Assembly (NCBI GenBank): GCA_023382535.1
Contig: JAHDWA010000050.1
Location: 15,701-79,700, forward strand
Direction: 5' to 3'
DNA: 64,000 nucleotides
Source of the DNA: Anaerolineae bacterium
GTDB lineage: Bacteria; Chloroflexota; Anaerolineae; 4572-78; J111
Shown here: piece after piece, positions 25,985-35,849 of the stretch
Layout: each line of letters begins with the position of its first letter
How positions within the stretch are numbered: position 1 is the stretch's first letter
Program-made: the position numbers and the translations under genes
The notes under the pieces: model-generated
Told to the model about the DNA's origin: nothing
What the model saw: the letters and a program-made list of their open reading frames with translations, nothing else
Databases searched by the model: none

Positions 25985-26650
25985 TCATTTGGCCCCAAAC
26001 GGCAAGGGGTTCCTCAGGAAGGTCAGTGTTCGTTCCCAGGCCAGGGTGGCCGCCTCCCGATCGTAGGCATCGCTGCGATCCGGTTCAAAGAACCAGTGTC
26101 CCGTGCCCGGGTAGCGATAGAACGTCACCGAGCGGCCAGCTCGCCTGAGAGATTCCTCTAATTCGTCAACGTTGGACGGCGGCTCATACGGATCGTTCTC
26201 GGCAAAGTGACCGAGATAGACCGCTCTTGAGGTACTGAAATGGCTGCCCCCCGTCCCGTAAAAGAGAACAACCGAACGGATGTGTTCGGGGTCGGCGGCG
26301 GCCAGATCCAGCGCGTAATAGGCCCCCAGCGAGAAACCAATCACGGCGAGGCCACCGTCCGCCTGCCCCGTCCGTTCTTGGAGAAACCTTGTTGCCTCGG
26401 CGATCTCGGCCTTGGCCTGGAGGTGGTTGGCGTCGAGCGCCTGGCCGAGGGCTTCCGCACCGGCAATGGTAGCTGCGACCTGACCGTGATAGAGGTCCGG
26501 GGCAAAGGCCACGAATCCCTGTTCGGCCAACTGTGTGCAGAAAGCCTTGATGGTCTCGTTCAAGCCCCACCAGGCGTGCAGGACCAATACACCCGGCCCC
26601 TGGTCCGTGGATGGAACGGCGAGAAAGCCCTCAGGTTTAGAATAGTTCAT
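25985..26650 (-). CDS. Dienelactone-hydrolase-family alpha/beta hydrolase
   Basis: A 221-residue cytoplasmic hydrolase. The oxyanion and first strands are GVLVLHAWWGLNE (about 20-32). The nucleophile elbow is GFSLGAYYAL (about 114-123) with Ser where classical dienelactone hydrolases have Cys. The acid is likely Asp in HFAENDPYEPP, and the His is in PGTGHWFFE (about 185). Ser in place of Cys makes an esterase-like reaction more likely than true dienelactone hydrolysis. The gene is monocistronic or joined to the weak relic downstream; the start is preceded by AAGGAG about 5 nt upstream. Confidence 0.85.
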   Translation of the reverse strand: MNYSKPEGFLAVPSTDQGPGVLVLHAWWGLNETIKAFCTQLAEQGFVAFAPDLYHGQVAATIAGAEALGQALDANHLQAKAEIAEATRFLQERTGQADGGLAVIGFSLGAYYALDLAAADPEHIRSVVLFYGTGGSHFSTSRAVYLGHFAENDPYEPPSNVDELEESLRRAGRSVTFYRYPGTGHWFFEPDRSDAYDREAATLAWERTLTFLRNPLPFGAK

Positions 26651-26676
26651 ATGGACTCCTTATTGTTCTAAATTCG

Positions 26677-26814
26677 TCAAAATATGTCCAGCCCTGCAAA
26701 TCCGGTTGGCACGTCACGCAGGGTGCCGCCCAACACCTTAAGCTTCACCCACCTGAGGACCAGCAAAATAAGCAACACACCGCTAGCTGTCCCCAGCCGT
26801 TCTACCCCATCCAT
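26677..26814 (-). CDS. Putative 45-residue single-span membrane peptide
   Basis: ATG 26814 to TGA 26677 encodes a short protein with one hydrophobic stretch (ASGVLLILLVLRW, about residues 10-22) and a basic tail. No recognisable ribosome-binding site was found and no family was recognised. It lies between the DinB-like and hydrolase genes on the same strand. It could be a relic of a larger membrane protein, because the frame stays open for several codons upstream. Confidence 0.25.
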   Translation of the reverse strand: MDGVERLGTASGVLLILLVLRWVKLKVLGGTLRDVPTGFAGLDIF

Positions 26815-26844
26815 TTCTTGTTCGGTCAGCTTGGGAGATCTTCA

Positions 26845-27363
26845 CTAAGCCTGGGAGACCCATCCTGCGGATTTTCCCGCCTGCTGTCCCAGGAACAGGC
26901 GCAGTTGCGCCCCGTGCTCCTGCACATGCCGCAGATTATACAGTTGAAGCTCCGCAAAGGGCAGCTCTCCCCAGGGAAACCGGCACAAGCGATCAGCCTG
27001 TTCGGTGGACAAGACGCCAATGGTCTCCTGGCACTTTTGGCGGCAGTATGCCAGGTAGTCGAGCAGTTCTTCACGGGTATAGGTTCGCGGCAGGACCTCG
27101 CCTGGCTCCATCTCAACCAGGTCAAAGGGCGCAGGTGGGGCAAAGCCCTCTTCCGCCCCGGTTAAGTAGAGGTCCAGCCAGAAGAGCGTATGGTAGCCCA
27201 GATACCAGAACGCCGAGAAACCCGCTGCCACCCATTGGTCTGGCTGGTCTGCCCACAAGCTCTTTTCCCACAGGTCATCCGGACAGTCGCGCAAGGCGTC
27301 GCCTAACATATCAATGGCTGCTCCAAACTGACGCCATAACATTGCATTATCAATGATAGTCAT
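26845..27363 (-). CDS. DinB-superfamily metalloprotein
   Basis: A 172-residue four-helix-bundle protein. Metal ligands of the DinB/YfiT type are suggested by His in AFWYLGYHTLFWLDLYL (about residue 58) and by the pair in YNLRHVQEHGAQLRLFL (about residues 145 and 149). Members act as thiol-dependent transferases or have unknown roles; DNA-damage induction is not implied. Start ATG 27363 is preceded by AGGAGGAAAAAGGCG. No operon partner is obvious. Confidence 0.75.
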   Translation of the reverse strand: MTIIDNAMLWRQFGAAIDMLGDALRDCPDDLWEKSLWADQPDQWVAAGFSAFWYLGYHTLFWLDLYLTGAEEGFAPPAPFDLVEMEPGEVLPRTYTREELLDYLAYCRQKCQETIGVLSTEQADRLCRFPWGELPFAELQLYNLRHVQEHGAQLRLFLGQQAGKSAGWVSQA

Positions 27364-27399
27364 CGCCTTTTTCCTCCTCCTTTTTCAGCTTCGTTTCGT

Positions 27400-27714
27400 T
27401 CATCCGACCGGGTAGTTACCAAAGAAAATATAGCATGGATCGTTTGCCGCCCAACGACCCCCGACGTAAGCTGCTGGCAGGTCAGCCAAGTGCGCCGACA
27501 AATCGCGGCGGCAGGCAGTCAGCTTGACGCCATAGACTTCATAATCGGCAAAGTGGCGACCGATATGCAGCGCGGTGGGCAGGTTCCAGCGACCACTGGC
27601 ATCTATCATTAACTTGGTCCAGGGGCCAATAAGCCTTCGATCTTTTTCGAGGCGCTGCCGCAAGGCATACACAGCAGTGGGTGGATGCCTCACCCCCATT
27701 TCGATTATACACAT
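27400..27714 (-). CDS. Hypothetical protein, 104 residues
   Basis: No family recognised. The sequence is rich in aromatic and Arg residues with a cysteine pair (LTACRR, DPCYIFF) and ends with GNYPVG. It overlaps the end of the 65-residue frame at 27705-27902 by 10 bp in a different phase. One possibility is a single gene broken by a frameshift near 27710; the upstream frame has the good ribosome-binding site and this one does not. Confidence 0.4.
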   Translation of the reverse strand: MCIIEMGVRHPPTAVYALRQRLEKDRRLIGPWTKLMIDASGRWNLPTALHIGRHFADYEVYGVKLTACRRDLSAHLADLPAAYVGGRWAANDPCYIFFGNYPVG

Positions 27715-27902
27715 TCACAAGGTTGCCGACGCCGAAGCAGATTCAAGATGCGTTTGATACGATTGTCCCGCTTGTGCGCCAGCAGACGAACCTGTTTTTC
27801 ATCCGCAAAGTCATCTCTATACGTGCTGTGGGGGCGGTATTGCCCCTCCGCTTCGCGTTCAACTCTCACCACCAACTGGATTAACTGGACAGTTGGACCC
27901 AT
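27705..27902 (-). CDS. Hypothetical basic protein, 65 residues
   Basis: ATG 27902 is preceded by AGGAGG 7 nt upstream, the strongest translation signal in this stretch. The product is strongly basic (RDDFADEKQVRLLAHKRDNR, IKRILNLLRRRQ). No domain recognised. It may be the true N-terminus of the protein continued by the frame at 27400-27714. The next 230 bp to the GH3 gene hold only the terminator at 28002-28031. Confidence 0.45.
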   Translation of the reverse strand: MGPTVQLIQLVVRVEREAEGQYRPHSTYRDDFADEKQVRLLAHKRDNRIKRILNLLRRRQPCECV

Positions 27903-28001
27903 TGTGAGCCTCCTATTCCTGTTCTCATGAGTAGACTACTCTGCCAGTATATCCGCTCAAATTTGCCCTGTAATCGGTCAAAGAGATGGTTACGGGTACA
28001 A

Positions 28002-28031
28002 AAAAAGGACTACCCTAAGGCAGTCCTTTTT
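28002..28031. terminator. Bidirectional intrinsic terminator
   Basis: aaaaaggact (28002-28011) pairs perfectly with agtccttttt (28022-28031) around a 10-nt loop. T-runs lie on both strands (A7 at 28000-28006 gives U7 on the minus strand). It lies 105 bp after the GH3 stop, so it ends the minus-strand sugar operon that begins at 38838. Confidence 0.88.
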
Positions 28032-28135
28032 ACAACATTTGATGTAGCTCATACCTGAGTTAGTCAACTACAGGCTGCGGGGATATTTTAAGCAAAAGGA
28101 TCAGCTTCGCCGCGCGCCTCTGCGGCCCACCCAGC

Positions 28136-30673
28136 TCAACCATCATGGGGTTTTCGTTTTAAGCGCCCGCCAAAGATGACCGTGTCGGTCAAGCGGAATC
28201 TGGCCTGCGCTTGAATATCTTGCGCTGAGCTGCCAAGCAATACCTCAAACTCGCCCGCCTCCGCCACCCAGGCCTGCTGCGCATCATCCCAGTAGGCCAG
28301 GGCTTGCCGGTCGAGGGTCAACGTCACTGTCTTCGTCTCAGCGGGCGCTAAGGCAACCTTGGCAAAACTTTTTAGCTCTTTCGGAGGGCGGGTAAGGCGG
28401 GCCGTGACGTCATGCACGTACAGTTGGACAACCTCTTGCCCCGGCCTCTGGCCCGTGTTGGTCACATCCACGTTGACGGTCAATTGACCGTCTGGCGTGA
28501 TGGCCTCCGTGCTGAGGCGGAGGTTGGCGTAGGAAAAGCTGGTATAGGAGAGGCCAAAGCCAAAGGGGAACAGCGGTTCGACCCGCTTCTTCTCGTAATA
28601 ACGGTAGCCCACAAAGATACCCTCACCGTAACGCACCCGGTCATTCTCGCCGGGGTAGTTGATAAACGCCGGGTTATCTTCCAGTCGAACCGGGAACGTT
28701 TGCGGCAGTTTGCCGGAGGGATTGACTTCGCCAAACAGCACATCGGCAATGGCGTTGCCGCACTCCTGGCCGGGATACCAGGCTTGCATGACCCCGGCCA
28801 CCTGATTAAGCCAGGGCATGGTCACCGGCCCGCCCGTTTGCAGCACAACCACCGTGCGGGGATTGGCGGCGGCGACACGGGCAATCAGTTCATTCTGCCG
28901 ACCCACCAGGTCCATGTGGGGCCGGTCTTGCCCCTCGCTGTCCCACTCCCCGGTCAAACCGGCGCAGATGACGGCTACATCGGCCGCGGCGGCCAAAGCC
29001 ACCGCCCGTTCAATCGCTTCGTCGCCGAGGGGCTGGAACATGCCCACTCGTACCGCCGCCAGGGTGGGCGCATTTTGGCGGCTATATTCAATTGTCAGGT
29101 CATACGGCTGTCCGGCCTGAAGTTTCATTACGCCGATGGCTTCCTGGCTGCCAAAGGTAAAGTAACTATCTCCCGGCTGCCAGGCGTCCCAGTTGTCCAC
29201 CACCAAATGTCCGTTCACAAACATCCGGCTCAAACCGGCGCTGACCAGGCTAAAATGGTATTCGCCACTGGTCTCAGGGGTAAAGCGGGTGGTGAGACGG
29301 GCCGAAAAATTGGCCCGCTCTACGCCCGGCCCTACAGTATCTAACCACATTAACTCTGTTTCCAGGGTCTGTTTGCGGAACACCACCGGGCCAGACAGGT
29401 CGAGGTTGTTGAAGTATTCGACGCTGAGGCCGGGCTCTCCCTCCAGCGAGGCAAGCTGCCGGCCGGGGAGCAGCGGTAAATATTTGTAATTGGTGCAGCC
29501 AGGTTCATAGCCAATCTCGACGTTCCGCCCTACCTGCGCTGTGATCCCCTCCAGCGGGCTGATTCGATAATGGGCGTTTACCTGGGCGCTGCCGCCGCCC
29601 ATAATCTGGGCAGTTTTGGCATTGGGGCCGATGACGGCCAACGTGGTCAAGGCGTGTTTATCCAGCGGCAGGACGCCGTTGTTTTTCAACAAGACGATAC
29701 CTTCGGCTCCGGCGCGCCGGATGAGGGCACGGTGCTCCGGGCGATCGAGGGCCTGTTCGTCGGGAATGGTGGGATCGTCAAATGCGCCCACCCGGGCGAT
29801 GAGGCGCAGCACCCGCCGGGCACTTTCCTGCACCGCCTCCGGGCAAACCTGCCCGGACCGGACGGCCTGGACCAGTTTTGCTCCCCGTTCTCTGGCCGGG
29901 CCGGGCATCTCCAAATCAAGGCCCGCCTCAACCGAGGTCGGGCTGTGGTTGGCAAACCAGTCGGACATCACTACACCGTCGAAGCCCCACTCATCCTTGA
30001 GGATACCGCGCAACAATTGGGGGTGGTCTCCCGCGTACGTGCCGTTGACTTTGTTGTATCCGCTCATCACCGCCCAGACCCGCGCTTCTTTGACGGCCGC
30101 TTCAAAGGGTAATAAGTAGATTTCGTGCAGGGGGCGGTCGTCAATTTCGGAACTGATAGTCATGCGTTGGAATTCCGACTCGTTGCCAACATAGTGCTTG
30201 ACGGTGGCAGCTACGCCCCGGCTCTGTACACCTTTGATATAGGCTACGACTATTTGGGCCGACAGGCAGGGATCTTCGGAATAGCACTCAAAATTGCGCC
30301 CATTCAGAGTGGAGCGATGGATGTTGACTGTTGGCCCAAGCAGCACCCGCGCCCCTTTTGATTGAGCTTCCTCTCCCAGCGCCTGACCAATTTGCTCCAC
30401 CAGCCCCGTATTCCAGGTGGAGGCCAGGGAAATCCCGACCGGGAAGCAGGCCGCCGGCACGCCGCCGACGAGAGCGCCGCCGCCGCGCGCCCCGTTGGGG
30501 CCATCGCTCACTTTGATGGCCGGAATACCCAGCCGTTCGACCGGGACGGTCAACCAGAAGGATGCTCCGGCTAATAAGGAGACTTGTTCTTCGAGGGTCA
30601 TAGCTTGCAGCAATATCTCAAGACGGGTTTCTAAACCGGTGGTGGTAAAGGTGTTATCTGTTTGGGTGGCCAT
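28136..30673 (-). CDS. GH3 beta-glycosidase with inserted PA14 domain
   Basis: An 845-residue cytoplasmic glycoside hydrolase. The GH3 N-domain (about 20-320) has KHYVGNESE and the nucleophile Asp238 in VVMSDWFANHS. The second GH3 domain is interrupted by a PA14 domain at about 395-545 (SVEYFNNLDLSGP to LTIEYSRQ). A fibronectin-III-like domain closes the protein (GQEVVQLYVHD). PA14 inserts in GH3 enzymes shape specificity for oligosaccharide side chains. Activity is probably beta-glucosidase or a related exo-beta-glycosidase. No signal peptide. ATG 30673 is chosen for its GAGGAAG site; the Met at 30718 has none. It is the last gene of the long minus-strand operon and lies before the terminator at 28002-28031. 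Confidence 0.92.
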   Translation of the reverse strand: MATQTDNTFTTTGLETRLEILLQAMTLEEQVSLLAGASFWLTVPVERLGIPAIKVSDGPNGARGGGALVGGVPAACFPVGISLASTWNTGLVEQIGQALGEEAQSKGARVLLGPTVNIHRSTLNGRNFECYSEDPCLSAQIVVAYIKGVQSRGVAATVKHYVGNESEFQRMTISSEIDDRPLHEIYLLPFEAAVKEARVWAVMSGYNKVNGTYAGDHPQLLRGILKDEWGFDGVVMSDWFANHSPTSVEAGLDLEMPGPARERGAKLVQAVRSGQVCPEAVQESARRVLRLIARVGAFDDPTIPDEQALDRPEHRALIRRAGAEGIVLLKNNGVLPLDKHALTTLAVIGPNAKTAQIMGGGSAQVNAHYRISPLEGITAQVGRNVEIGYEPGCTNYKYLPLLPGRQLASLEGEPGLSVEYFNNLDLSGPVVFRKQTLETELMWLDTVGPGVERANFSARLTTRFTPETSGEYHFSLVSAGLSRMFVNGHLVVDNWDAWQPGDSYFTFGSQEAIGVMKLQAGQPYDLTIEYSRQNAPTLAAVRVGMFQPLGDEAIERAVALAAAADVAVICAGLTGEWDSEGQDRPHMDLVGRQNELIARVAAANPRTVVVLQTGGPVTMPWLNQVAGVMQAWYPGQECGNAIADVLFGEVNPSGKLPQTFPVRLEDNPAFINYPGENDRVRYGEGIFVGYRYYEKKRVEPLFPFGFGLSYTSFSYANLRLSTEAITPDGQLTVNVDVTNTGQRPGQEVVQLYVHDVTARLTRPPKELKSFAKVALAPAETKTVTLTLDRQALAYWDDAQQAWVAEAGEFEVLLGSSAQDIQAQARFRLTDTVIFGGRLKRKPHDG

Positions 30674-30704
30674 ACTTCCTCTATTCAGTCGTTCTCCAAA
30701 AGTT

Positions 30705-30779
30705 CTATTTGGCCTCAATATCTTTCACAATAATCGCCACCTGGGTGATTGTGGTGGACCCCAAGGTTTGTTCGCTCAT
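30705..30779 (-). pseudogene. 24-codon relic of a VOC/glyoxalase-family gene
   Basis: ATG 30779 with a GGAGAAATAATC leader reads ITQVAIIVKDIEAK and then TAG at 30705. This is the first beta strand of many VOC proteins (xQVGIVVKDIEKxxxxW). Everything after it is missing, although start and ribosome-binding site survive. It lies between the oxidoreductase (stop 30782) and GH3 genes, showing that the operon once had another member. Confidence 0.55.
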
Positions 30780-30781
30780 GA

Positions 30782-31921
30782 TTATTTCTCCAGTTGGTAC
30801 TCAGGCCAACCGGCCGGCAGGGGAGCCGGACGCTCAAAGGTGCTGGTCAGCTCGATGTGCTGCCCGGCGCTGGAGGCTTCGAGCACGGCGTGCATCGTAT
30901 CAAGGATGTGATACCCCAGCTCGCCACTGGCGCGGTGTGGACGACCGGTGCGCAGGGCATAGGCCAGGTCGGCCACGCCCAGGCAGCGGCTGTTGGCGGT
31001 ATGCGCGTGGGTGAGTGGTATCTCACGCCAGCCGGCCTCACCCAAACAGCGCACCTGCACCGGCCCGCCGAACATGTTGGGGTCGGGCATGCTCAGCGTG
31101 CCGGCCGTCCCCTGAATTTCAAGCAGCCCGCCGCCGACATCATATAGGTTCAGCGCCGCGCCCGCCGATACGGCCACGTCAAAGCTGGTGACAAGCGTAG
31201 CCACCGGGCCGCTGGCAAAATCGAGAACGCTGGCGATATGCGTAGGAGTTTCAACCGGGATTTTCTGCCCCTGTTTTGGCCCGCTGCCAATAGTGCGCTC
31301 CGGGTAGGTGATGCGGGCCGAACCGGTGACACGGCGAATTGGCCCCAACATTGAAACCAGAGCTGTCAGGTAGTATGGCCCGATATCAAACAGCGGCCCC
31401 GCGCCAATCTGGTACAAAAAGCCAGGATCCGGGTGCCAGGCTTCCGGGCCGCGAATGAACATAAAGGCATTAGCGGCTACCGGTGTGCCAATTTCGCCGG
31501 CGTCAATCAGTTGGCGGCAGGTTTGCAACCCACCACCCAGAAACGTATCGGGCGCGTTACCCACCCGCAGGCCGCGCGCCTGCGCTTCCCGGAGCATCAG
31601 TTGGCCCTCAGTGCGGCTCATCGCCAACGGCTTTTCATTGTACACGGATTTGCCGGCACACAGGGCGGCCAGCCCTACTTCGGCGTGGGCGGCGGGGATG
31701 GTCAGGTTGATGATTAGCTCGATGTCCGGATCGGCCAGCACCTCGGCTACCGGCAGCGCCCGGGGCACGTTGAATTTGGCGGCCTGGCTCTCGGCGCGAG
31801 CCAGATCGAGGTCGGCACAGGCAACCAGGTCCAGAATGTCCCACTTGGCCGCGTTTTCAAGATAAATGCTGCTGATGTTGCCGCAGCCGATGACGGCGGT
31901 TTTAACCGGGGTGAGGGTCAT
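30782..31921 (-). CDS. Gfo/Idh/MocA-family oxidoreductase
   Basis: A 379-residue dehydrogenase: [19 protein letters not shown] is the cofactor loop (about 5-23), [12 protein letters not shown] has the catalytic EKP Lys (about 95-106), and [21 protein letters not shown] is the family block with an Asp/Tyr pair. It lies 2 bp downstream of the isomerase gene, the common pairing of a MocA-type oxidoreductase with a TIM-barrel isomerase. Together they probably process a sugar released by the GH3 or GH2 enzymes. Substrate unknown. Confidence 0.88.
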   Translation of the reverse strand: MTLTPVKTAVIGCGNISSIYLENAAKWDILDLVACADLDLARAESQAAKFNVPRALPVAEVLADPDIELIINLTIPAAHAEVGLAALCAGKSVYNEKPLAMSRTEGQLMLREAQARGLRVGNAPDTFLGGGLQTCRQLIDAGEIGTPVAANAFMFIRGPEAWHPDPGFLYQIGAGPLFDIGPYYLTALVSMLGPIRRVTGSARITYPERTIGSGPKQGQKIPVETPTHIASVLDFASGPVATLVTSFDVAVSAGAALNLYDVGGGLLEIQGTAGTLSMPDPNMFGGPVQVRCLGEAGWREIPLTHAHTANSRCLGVADLAYALRTGRPHRASGELGYHILDTMHAVLEASSAGQHIELTSTFERPAPLPAGWPEYQLEK

Positions 31922-31923
31922 TG

Positions 31924-32718
31924 TTAGCTCCTCGGCAATTGCTGCCGCAAATAGGCCAGGCTGTTCGAGATGCTAGCCACGGGGTCGCGTGGATTATCGT
32001 GCTCGACGATGAACCAGGACGCGCCGGCGTCGCGGGCCGCGGGGAGCAGGATCGGCCAGTCCAGGCTGCCCGCGCCGACATCAGTCATCACCGCGCCATC
32101 CATGAGCGGCTCTGAAGAATCCGGGCCGGCGGTTCCCAGGTCCTTCACGTGTACCCGCAAGCAGCGGCCCGCGTAACGCTGCAACAACGCCACCGGGTCA
32201 ACGCCGCCGAAGGTTATCCAGGCCAGGTCCGGCTCAAAACCGAGGCTATCGCCGGCGCTGTCAAACAGCCAATCCAGGGCGAGTTTGCCGTCAAGCTCAA
32301 CCATCTCCCAGTGGTGGTTGTGGTACAACAAGCGCATGCCTGCGGTCTGGCAGCGTTGGGCCAGTTCGCCCAGCAGTCGGCCGGTTTCCTGAAAGACGCC
32401 GGCGCGCTTTTCGCCCACCAGGTAGGGAATGTACGGCGCGACGAGGGTGTCGTTGCCGATGGCCTGATTAAAGGCAATAATTTGGGGCAGATTGTTCTGC
32501 AAGCTGTCGAGTGGCAGGTGAGCGGCGATGACTTGCAGGCCGTGTTTGTCTAACAGCGTGCGCATTTCGGCGGCGGTGCAGCCATGGTCGCCCACGGTTT
32601 CCACGGCGGTGTAGCCAACTCCGGCTACCTGGGCCAGAGTTTCATCAAACGTGCCGGGTAACGTCCGCAGACTGTACAACTGGACGGCGATGGGTAAAGC
32701 TGTTTCTTGAGCGGTCAT
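31924..32718 (-). CDS. Sugar phosphate isomerase/epimerase-like TIM barrel
   Basis: A 264-residue xylose-isomerase-like (AP_endonuc_2) protein. It starts [11 protein letters not shown] and has metal-ligand positions in YHNHHWEM (about residues 148-155), [13 protein letters not shown] (about 178-190) and the final VEHDNPRD Glu-His. Such enzymes isomerise or epimerise keto-sugars, or act as dehydratases or lyases. ATG 32718 is chosen for its AAGGAG; the frame upstream overlaps the ATPase gene without similarity. It is the sixth gene of the operon. The homologous relic at 10826 shows that a paralogue once existed in the uronate locus. Confidence 0.87.
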   Translation of the reverse strand: MTAQETALPIAVQLYSLRTLPGTFDETLAQVAGVGYTAVETVGDHGCTAAEMRTLLDKHGLQVIAAHLPLDSLQNNLPQIIAFNQAIGNDTLVAPYIPYLVGEKRAGVFQETGRLLGELAQRCQTAGMRLLYHNHHWEMVELDGKLALDWLFDSAGDSLGFEPDLAWITFGGVDPVALLQRYAGRCLRVHVKDLGTAGPDSSEPLMDGAVMTDVGAGSLDWPILLPAARDAGASWFIVEHDNPRDPVASISNSLAYLRQQLPRS

Positions 32719-32765
32719 GAGTTTATGCTCCTTGGTTGGGTTGAATAGAAGATAGCAGCAATCGG

Positions 32766-33578
32766 TTAGACAGTGGAGAGGTCCCATTCCTCATAAATTT
32801 TAGGTACATCATTGATCAGACGCCGGGTATAAGGCTCTTTGGGATGCAGAATCACCGCGTCAGGCGTGCCGCTTTCAACAAATCTGCCGTGCTCCATAAT
32901 ATAGACCTTGTCAGAAACGTAATAGGCCAGGCCAATATCGTGGGTGATAAAAATAACCGTCATCCCAATGTCGTCGCGCAGTTTCATCAGTTGATCCAGA
33001 ATCGTAGCCCGCGAACAGGCGTCAATCATGGAGGTGGGTTCATCGGCCAGCAGAATTTTGGGCTTCAGCAGAAAGATGCGTGCAATCATGAGGCGCTGCT
33101 GCTGCCCGCCGGACAGTTCAAACGGGTATTTGTTGGTCAATTCCTCGAACTTGAGGTTAACGAAGCTGCAAGCCTCGGCCATCAGCTCTACTTTTTTGGC
33201 CTTCGGCAGGTTGCCGCCGCCGCGCATATTAATGCAATCTAACAGGACGGAGTCGATTTTGTTAAAGATGTTGTATGATGAGAACGGGTCCTGAAAGATG
33301 GCCTGGATATTTTTCCAGTATTCTTTCCTTTTTTTGTGCGAACTGATGTCGCGTTTTTTCCCCTCGAAGTAAATCTCACCCTCAGTCGGGTTGATTAACC
33401 CCAGAAGAAGTTTAGACAAGGTGGTCTTGCCGCTGCCCGATTCCCCTACAATCGAGACAACTTCGCCCTTGTAGAGATCAAGGTCCACATGGTCAACCGC
33501 GACGGTTTTGTTATTGCCAAAGCCAAACACTTTGGTCAGCCCTGAGGCCCTCAAGTACAATGTTTTTTCATCGGCCAT
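32766..33578 (-). CDS. Peptide/oligosaccharide-type ABC transporter ATPase, DppF/OppF-like
   Basis: A 270-residue ATPase. Walker [13 protein letters not shown] (about 45-56), signature [12 protein letters not shown] (about 154-165), Walker [13 protein letters not shown] (about 175-186). It works with the ATPase encoded at 33568, whose coding end it overlaps by 11 bp. The operon context of sugar enzymes suggests that the transporter carries oligosaccharides rather than peptides, as in several thermophiles. It acts on the inner face of the membrane. Confidence 0.9.
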   Translation of the reverse strand: MADEKTLYLRASGLTKVFGFGNNKTVAVDHVDLDLYKGEVVSIVGESGSGKTTLSKLLLGLINPTEGEIYFEGKKRDISSHKKRKEYWKNIQAIFQDPFSSYNIFNKIDSVLLDCINMRGGGNLPKAKKVELMAEACSFVNLKFEELTNKYPFELSGGQQQRLMIARIFLLKPKILLADEPTSMIDACSRATILDQLMKLRDDIGMTVIFITHDIGLAYYVSDKVYIMEHGRFVESGTPDAVILHPKEPYTRRLINDVPKIYEEWDLSTV

Positions 33579-34578
33579 TTTTGTAAGCCTCTCTTAGTTC
33601 GTCTTCCGAAAAGATGCAGCGGTAAGTCCGCCCCTGACCCACAGGGCGAAGGTCAATAGACCTGACCGTACACTCCGGCTGAGTGTATTTACAGCGTTCG
33701 GCAAAGCGGCAGCCGGACGGCGGTTTTTTAAGATTAGGCGGCACCCCGGGAATAGCCGTCAGTTTGGCCTCGCGCAGTCCCTCTTCCGGCACAATAATGG
33801 ATCCCATCAGCCCTTTGGCGTAAGGATGAAGCGGATCAAATACGGTTTGTTTGGCGGTTCCTTGCTCCACAATCTGCCCCGCGTACATGACCATAATGTC
33901 ATCGGTGACATTGTAAAGCAGCGGAAGCTCATGGGTGATGAAGATCATGGATTTGATGAATCGCTTTTCCATCAAGTTCCGCAGCATCTTGATGACCATC
34001 TTCTGTGAAGTGACATCAAGGGCAGAGGAAGGCTCATCGGCAATTAATACGGTTGGGTGAAGCAGCACTGAAATGGCGATGACGGTGCGCTGTTTCATCC
34101 CCCCCGAAAGTTCAACCGGATATTTTTGCAGAACCTGGGCCGGAAGCCCCAAAACTTCAAAGCTCTGCCTGGCAAGGTCAAAAATATCTTTCTTGGTTTT
34201 ACTGCGATCGTGGGCTTGAACCACATCTTCAATAAAACTGATAATTTTTTGGGTGGGGTTAAGCGCGTTCATGGCGGCCTGGGGAATATAGGCAATCTCT
34301 CTACCCAGGATTGATTTGCGAACGTTATCCGGGGTCATCTTAGAAATATTGGTCCCATTGATGATAATATCGCCGCTGGTATAGTACAGCGGCGGAAAAT
34401 AATAGCCCATCAGGCTCAACGCCAGCGTTGATTTTCCACAGCCGGACTCGCCCGCAATTCCGAGTGATTTCCCTTCTTCGAGTTTTAGCGATACATGGTC
34501 AACCGCGTAAACATCTTCGCCAAACCGGGTAATATATTTTGTGGTTAATTCATTAACTTCTAAGACCACGTTTGACAT
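33568..34578 (-). CDS. Peptide/oligosaccharide-type ABC transporter ATPase, DppD/OppD-like
   Basis: A 336-residue ATPase with Walker [13 protein letters not shown], signature [12 protein letters not shown], Walker [13 protein letters not shown] and the C-terminal oligopeptide-transport extension [15 protein letters not shown], whose cysteines are usual in this subfamily. ATG 34578 follows AGGTGAT; a GTG at 34587, immediately after the upstream stop, is the alternative. Partner of 32766-33578. Confidence 0.9.
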   Translation of the reverse strand: MSNVVLEVNELTTKYITRFGEDVYAVDHVSLKLEEGKSLGIAGESGCGKSTLALSLMGYYFPPLYYTSGDIIINGTNISKMTPDNVRKSILGREIAYIPQAAMNALNPTQKIISFIEDVVQAHDRSKTKKDIFDLARQSFEVLGLPAQVLQKYPVELSGGMKQRTVIAISVLLHPTVLIADEPSSALDVTSQKMVIKMLRNLMEKRFIKSMIFITHELPLLYNVTDDIMVMYAGQIVEQGTAKQTVFDPLHPYAKGLMGSIIVPEEGLREAKLTAIPGVPPNLKKPPSGCRFAERCKYTQPECTVRSIDLRPVGQGRTYRCIFSEDELREAYKNGR

Positions 34579-34587
34579 ATCAATCAC

Positions 34588-35835
34588 CTAATCCCGCAAG
34601 GCCGGATTGAATACATGGTCAAGACCGGTATTCATCAAGTTCAACGAGAAAGAAATCAAGGCGATGGTTAGAATTACCGGGACGTACGCCCACCACTTGC
34701 CCAGGATATGCGCCTGGTAAATCATCGCCCAGTTCATCATTAACCCCAACGTGGGCACTTCAGTGGTTCTGGGGCCTAAACCAATAATGGATAGCGCCGC
34801 TTCCAACAGGATAGCCGAGGAAATCTGTAAAATGAGGGCCATGATTACGTAAGAAGCAATGTAAGGTAGAATATCCCGGACGATGATATGAGCAACCGAG
34901 TGACCGGATAGTTTAGACAAGTTGACATGGTCACGATTCCGCAGCGAAAATACTTGCGCCCGCACGGCCCTGGCGGTCCAGACCCAGGAGGTAAACCCGA
35001 TGACCACGGCAATGGTAAACGCGCCGCGTTGGTCCTGCCCGATACTGAATGAGATGAGGATTAACAAGACAAAGCTGGGAATAACCGTGAATAGATTGGT
35101 GATAAACGTAATCACGTCATCGGTAAAGCCACCCACATACCCCGAGAGTAATCCTAAAACCAACCCGATAAAGGTTGCGACCAGACCGGCCACAAAACCG
35201 ATGAGCAGAGATACCCGGGTGGCCGCTACCAATTCTGTCAGGACATCCCGGCCAAAGTTGTCGGTTCCCAGGGGTAACAGGCGGACATTGGCCACCTCTT
35301 TGATATTTACGTAATCGGTTTGAGCGATAGCCCCCATCTCTCCAGGTTGACCCGATTCCTTGTTGAGTATGGTCTTTGCCCCTTCAGTTGACAGAAGCCC
35401 CTTGAGCGAGTTATTGAGCCGAATAAAATAATTCCGCCGGGCATTGGTCATCCCGGATATTTTCTTCGCCGGGTCGAAATTGTTCACCCACTGCTCCAGA
35501 AGTTTGGCGGTGTTCTCAATATCTATCTCAGAAGCAGGAATCTCAGCCGCCACGAGCCATTCCTTAATGGCCAGGCGATCTTTGTCGGCTAACTTGCTGG
35601 CAATTCGGTTGGCAGCGGCATCATCCAGGTCTAAGGTGTAATGCGGAGAAAAAAGGCTGTCGTAGACATTGGCGTAGATGCCGGGCGGAAAGAAAGTTCC
35701 CTGACCAATGATGGCTAAGGGGGGATCTGGGACGATCCGTGGATAAATAATCACGATCAGCAAAATTGAGGCAAAGATGGAAAAACCAGCTACAAATTTC
35801 CCCGAGTGAAAAACCTGTCGAATGGTACGTTTCAT
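34588..35835 (-). CDS. ABC permease, DppC-like, with large external insertion
   Basis: A 415-residue permease, about 110 residues longer than ordinary DppC. The first helix (about 14-32) is followed by about 150 polar residues ([20 protein letters not shown], then [16 protein letters not shown]) before the usual DppC core [21 protein letters not shown] with five helices and the loop [16 protein letters not shown] sequence. The extra domain would face outside and may contact the binding protein. Similar insertions occur in oligosaccharide importers of the peptide family (recollection). Confidence 0.88.
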   Translation of the reverse strand: MKRTIRQVFHSGKFVAGFSIFASILLIVIIYPRIVPDPPLAIIGQGTFFPPGIYANVYDSLFSPHYTLDLDDAAANRIASKLADKDRLAIKEWLVAAEIPASEIDIENTAKLLEQWVNNFDPAKKISGMTNARRNYFIRLNNSLKGLLSTEGAKTILNKESGQPGEMGAIAQTDYVNIKEVANVRLLPLGTDNFGRDVLTELVAATRVSLLIGFVAGLVATFIGLVLGLLSGYVGGFTDDVITFITNLFTVIPSFVLLILISFSIGQDQRGAFTIAVVIGFTSWVWTARAVRAQVFSLRNRDHVNLSKLSGHSVAHIIVRDILPYIASYVIMALILQISSAILLEAALSIIGLGPRTTEVPTLGLMMNWAMIYQAHILGKWWAYVPVILTIALISFSLNLMNTGLDHVFNPALRD

Positions 35836-35849
35836 AACGGCATGCCTCC

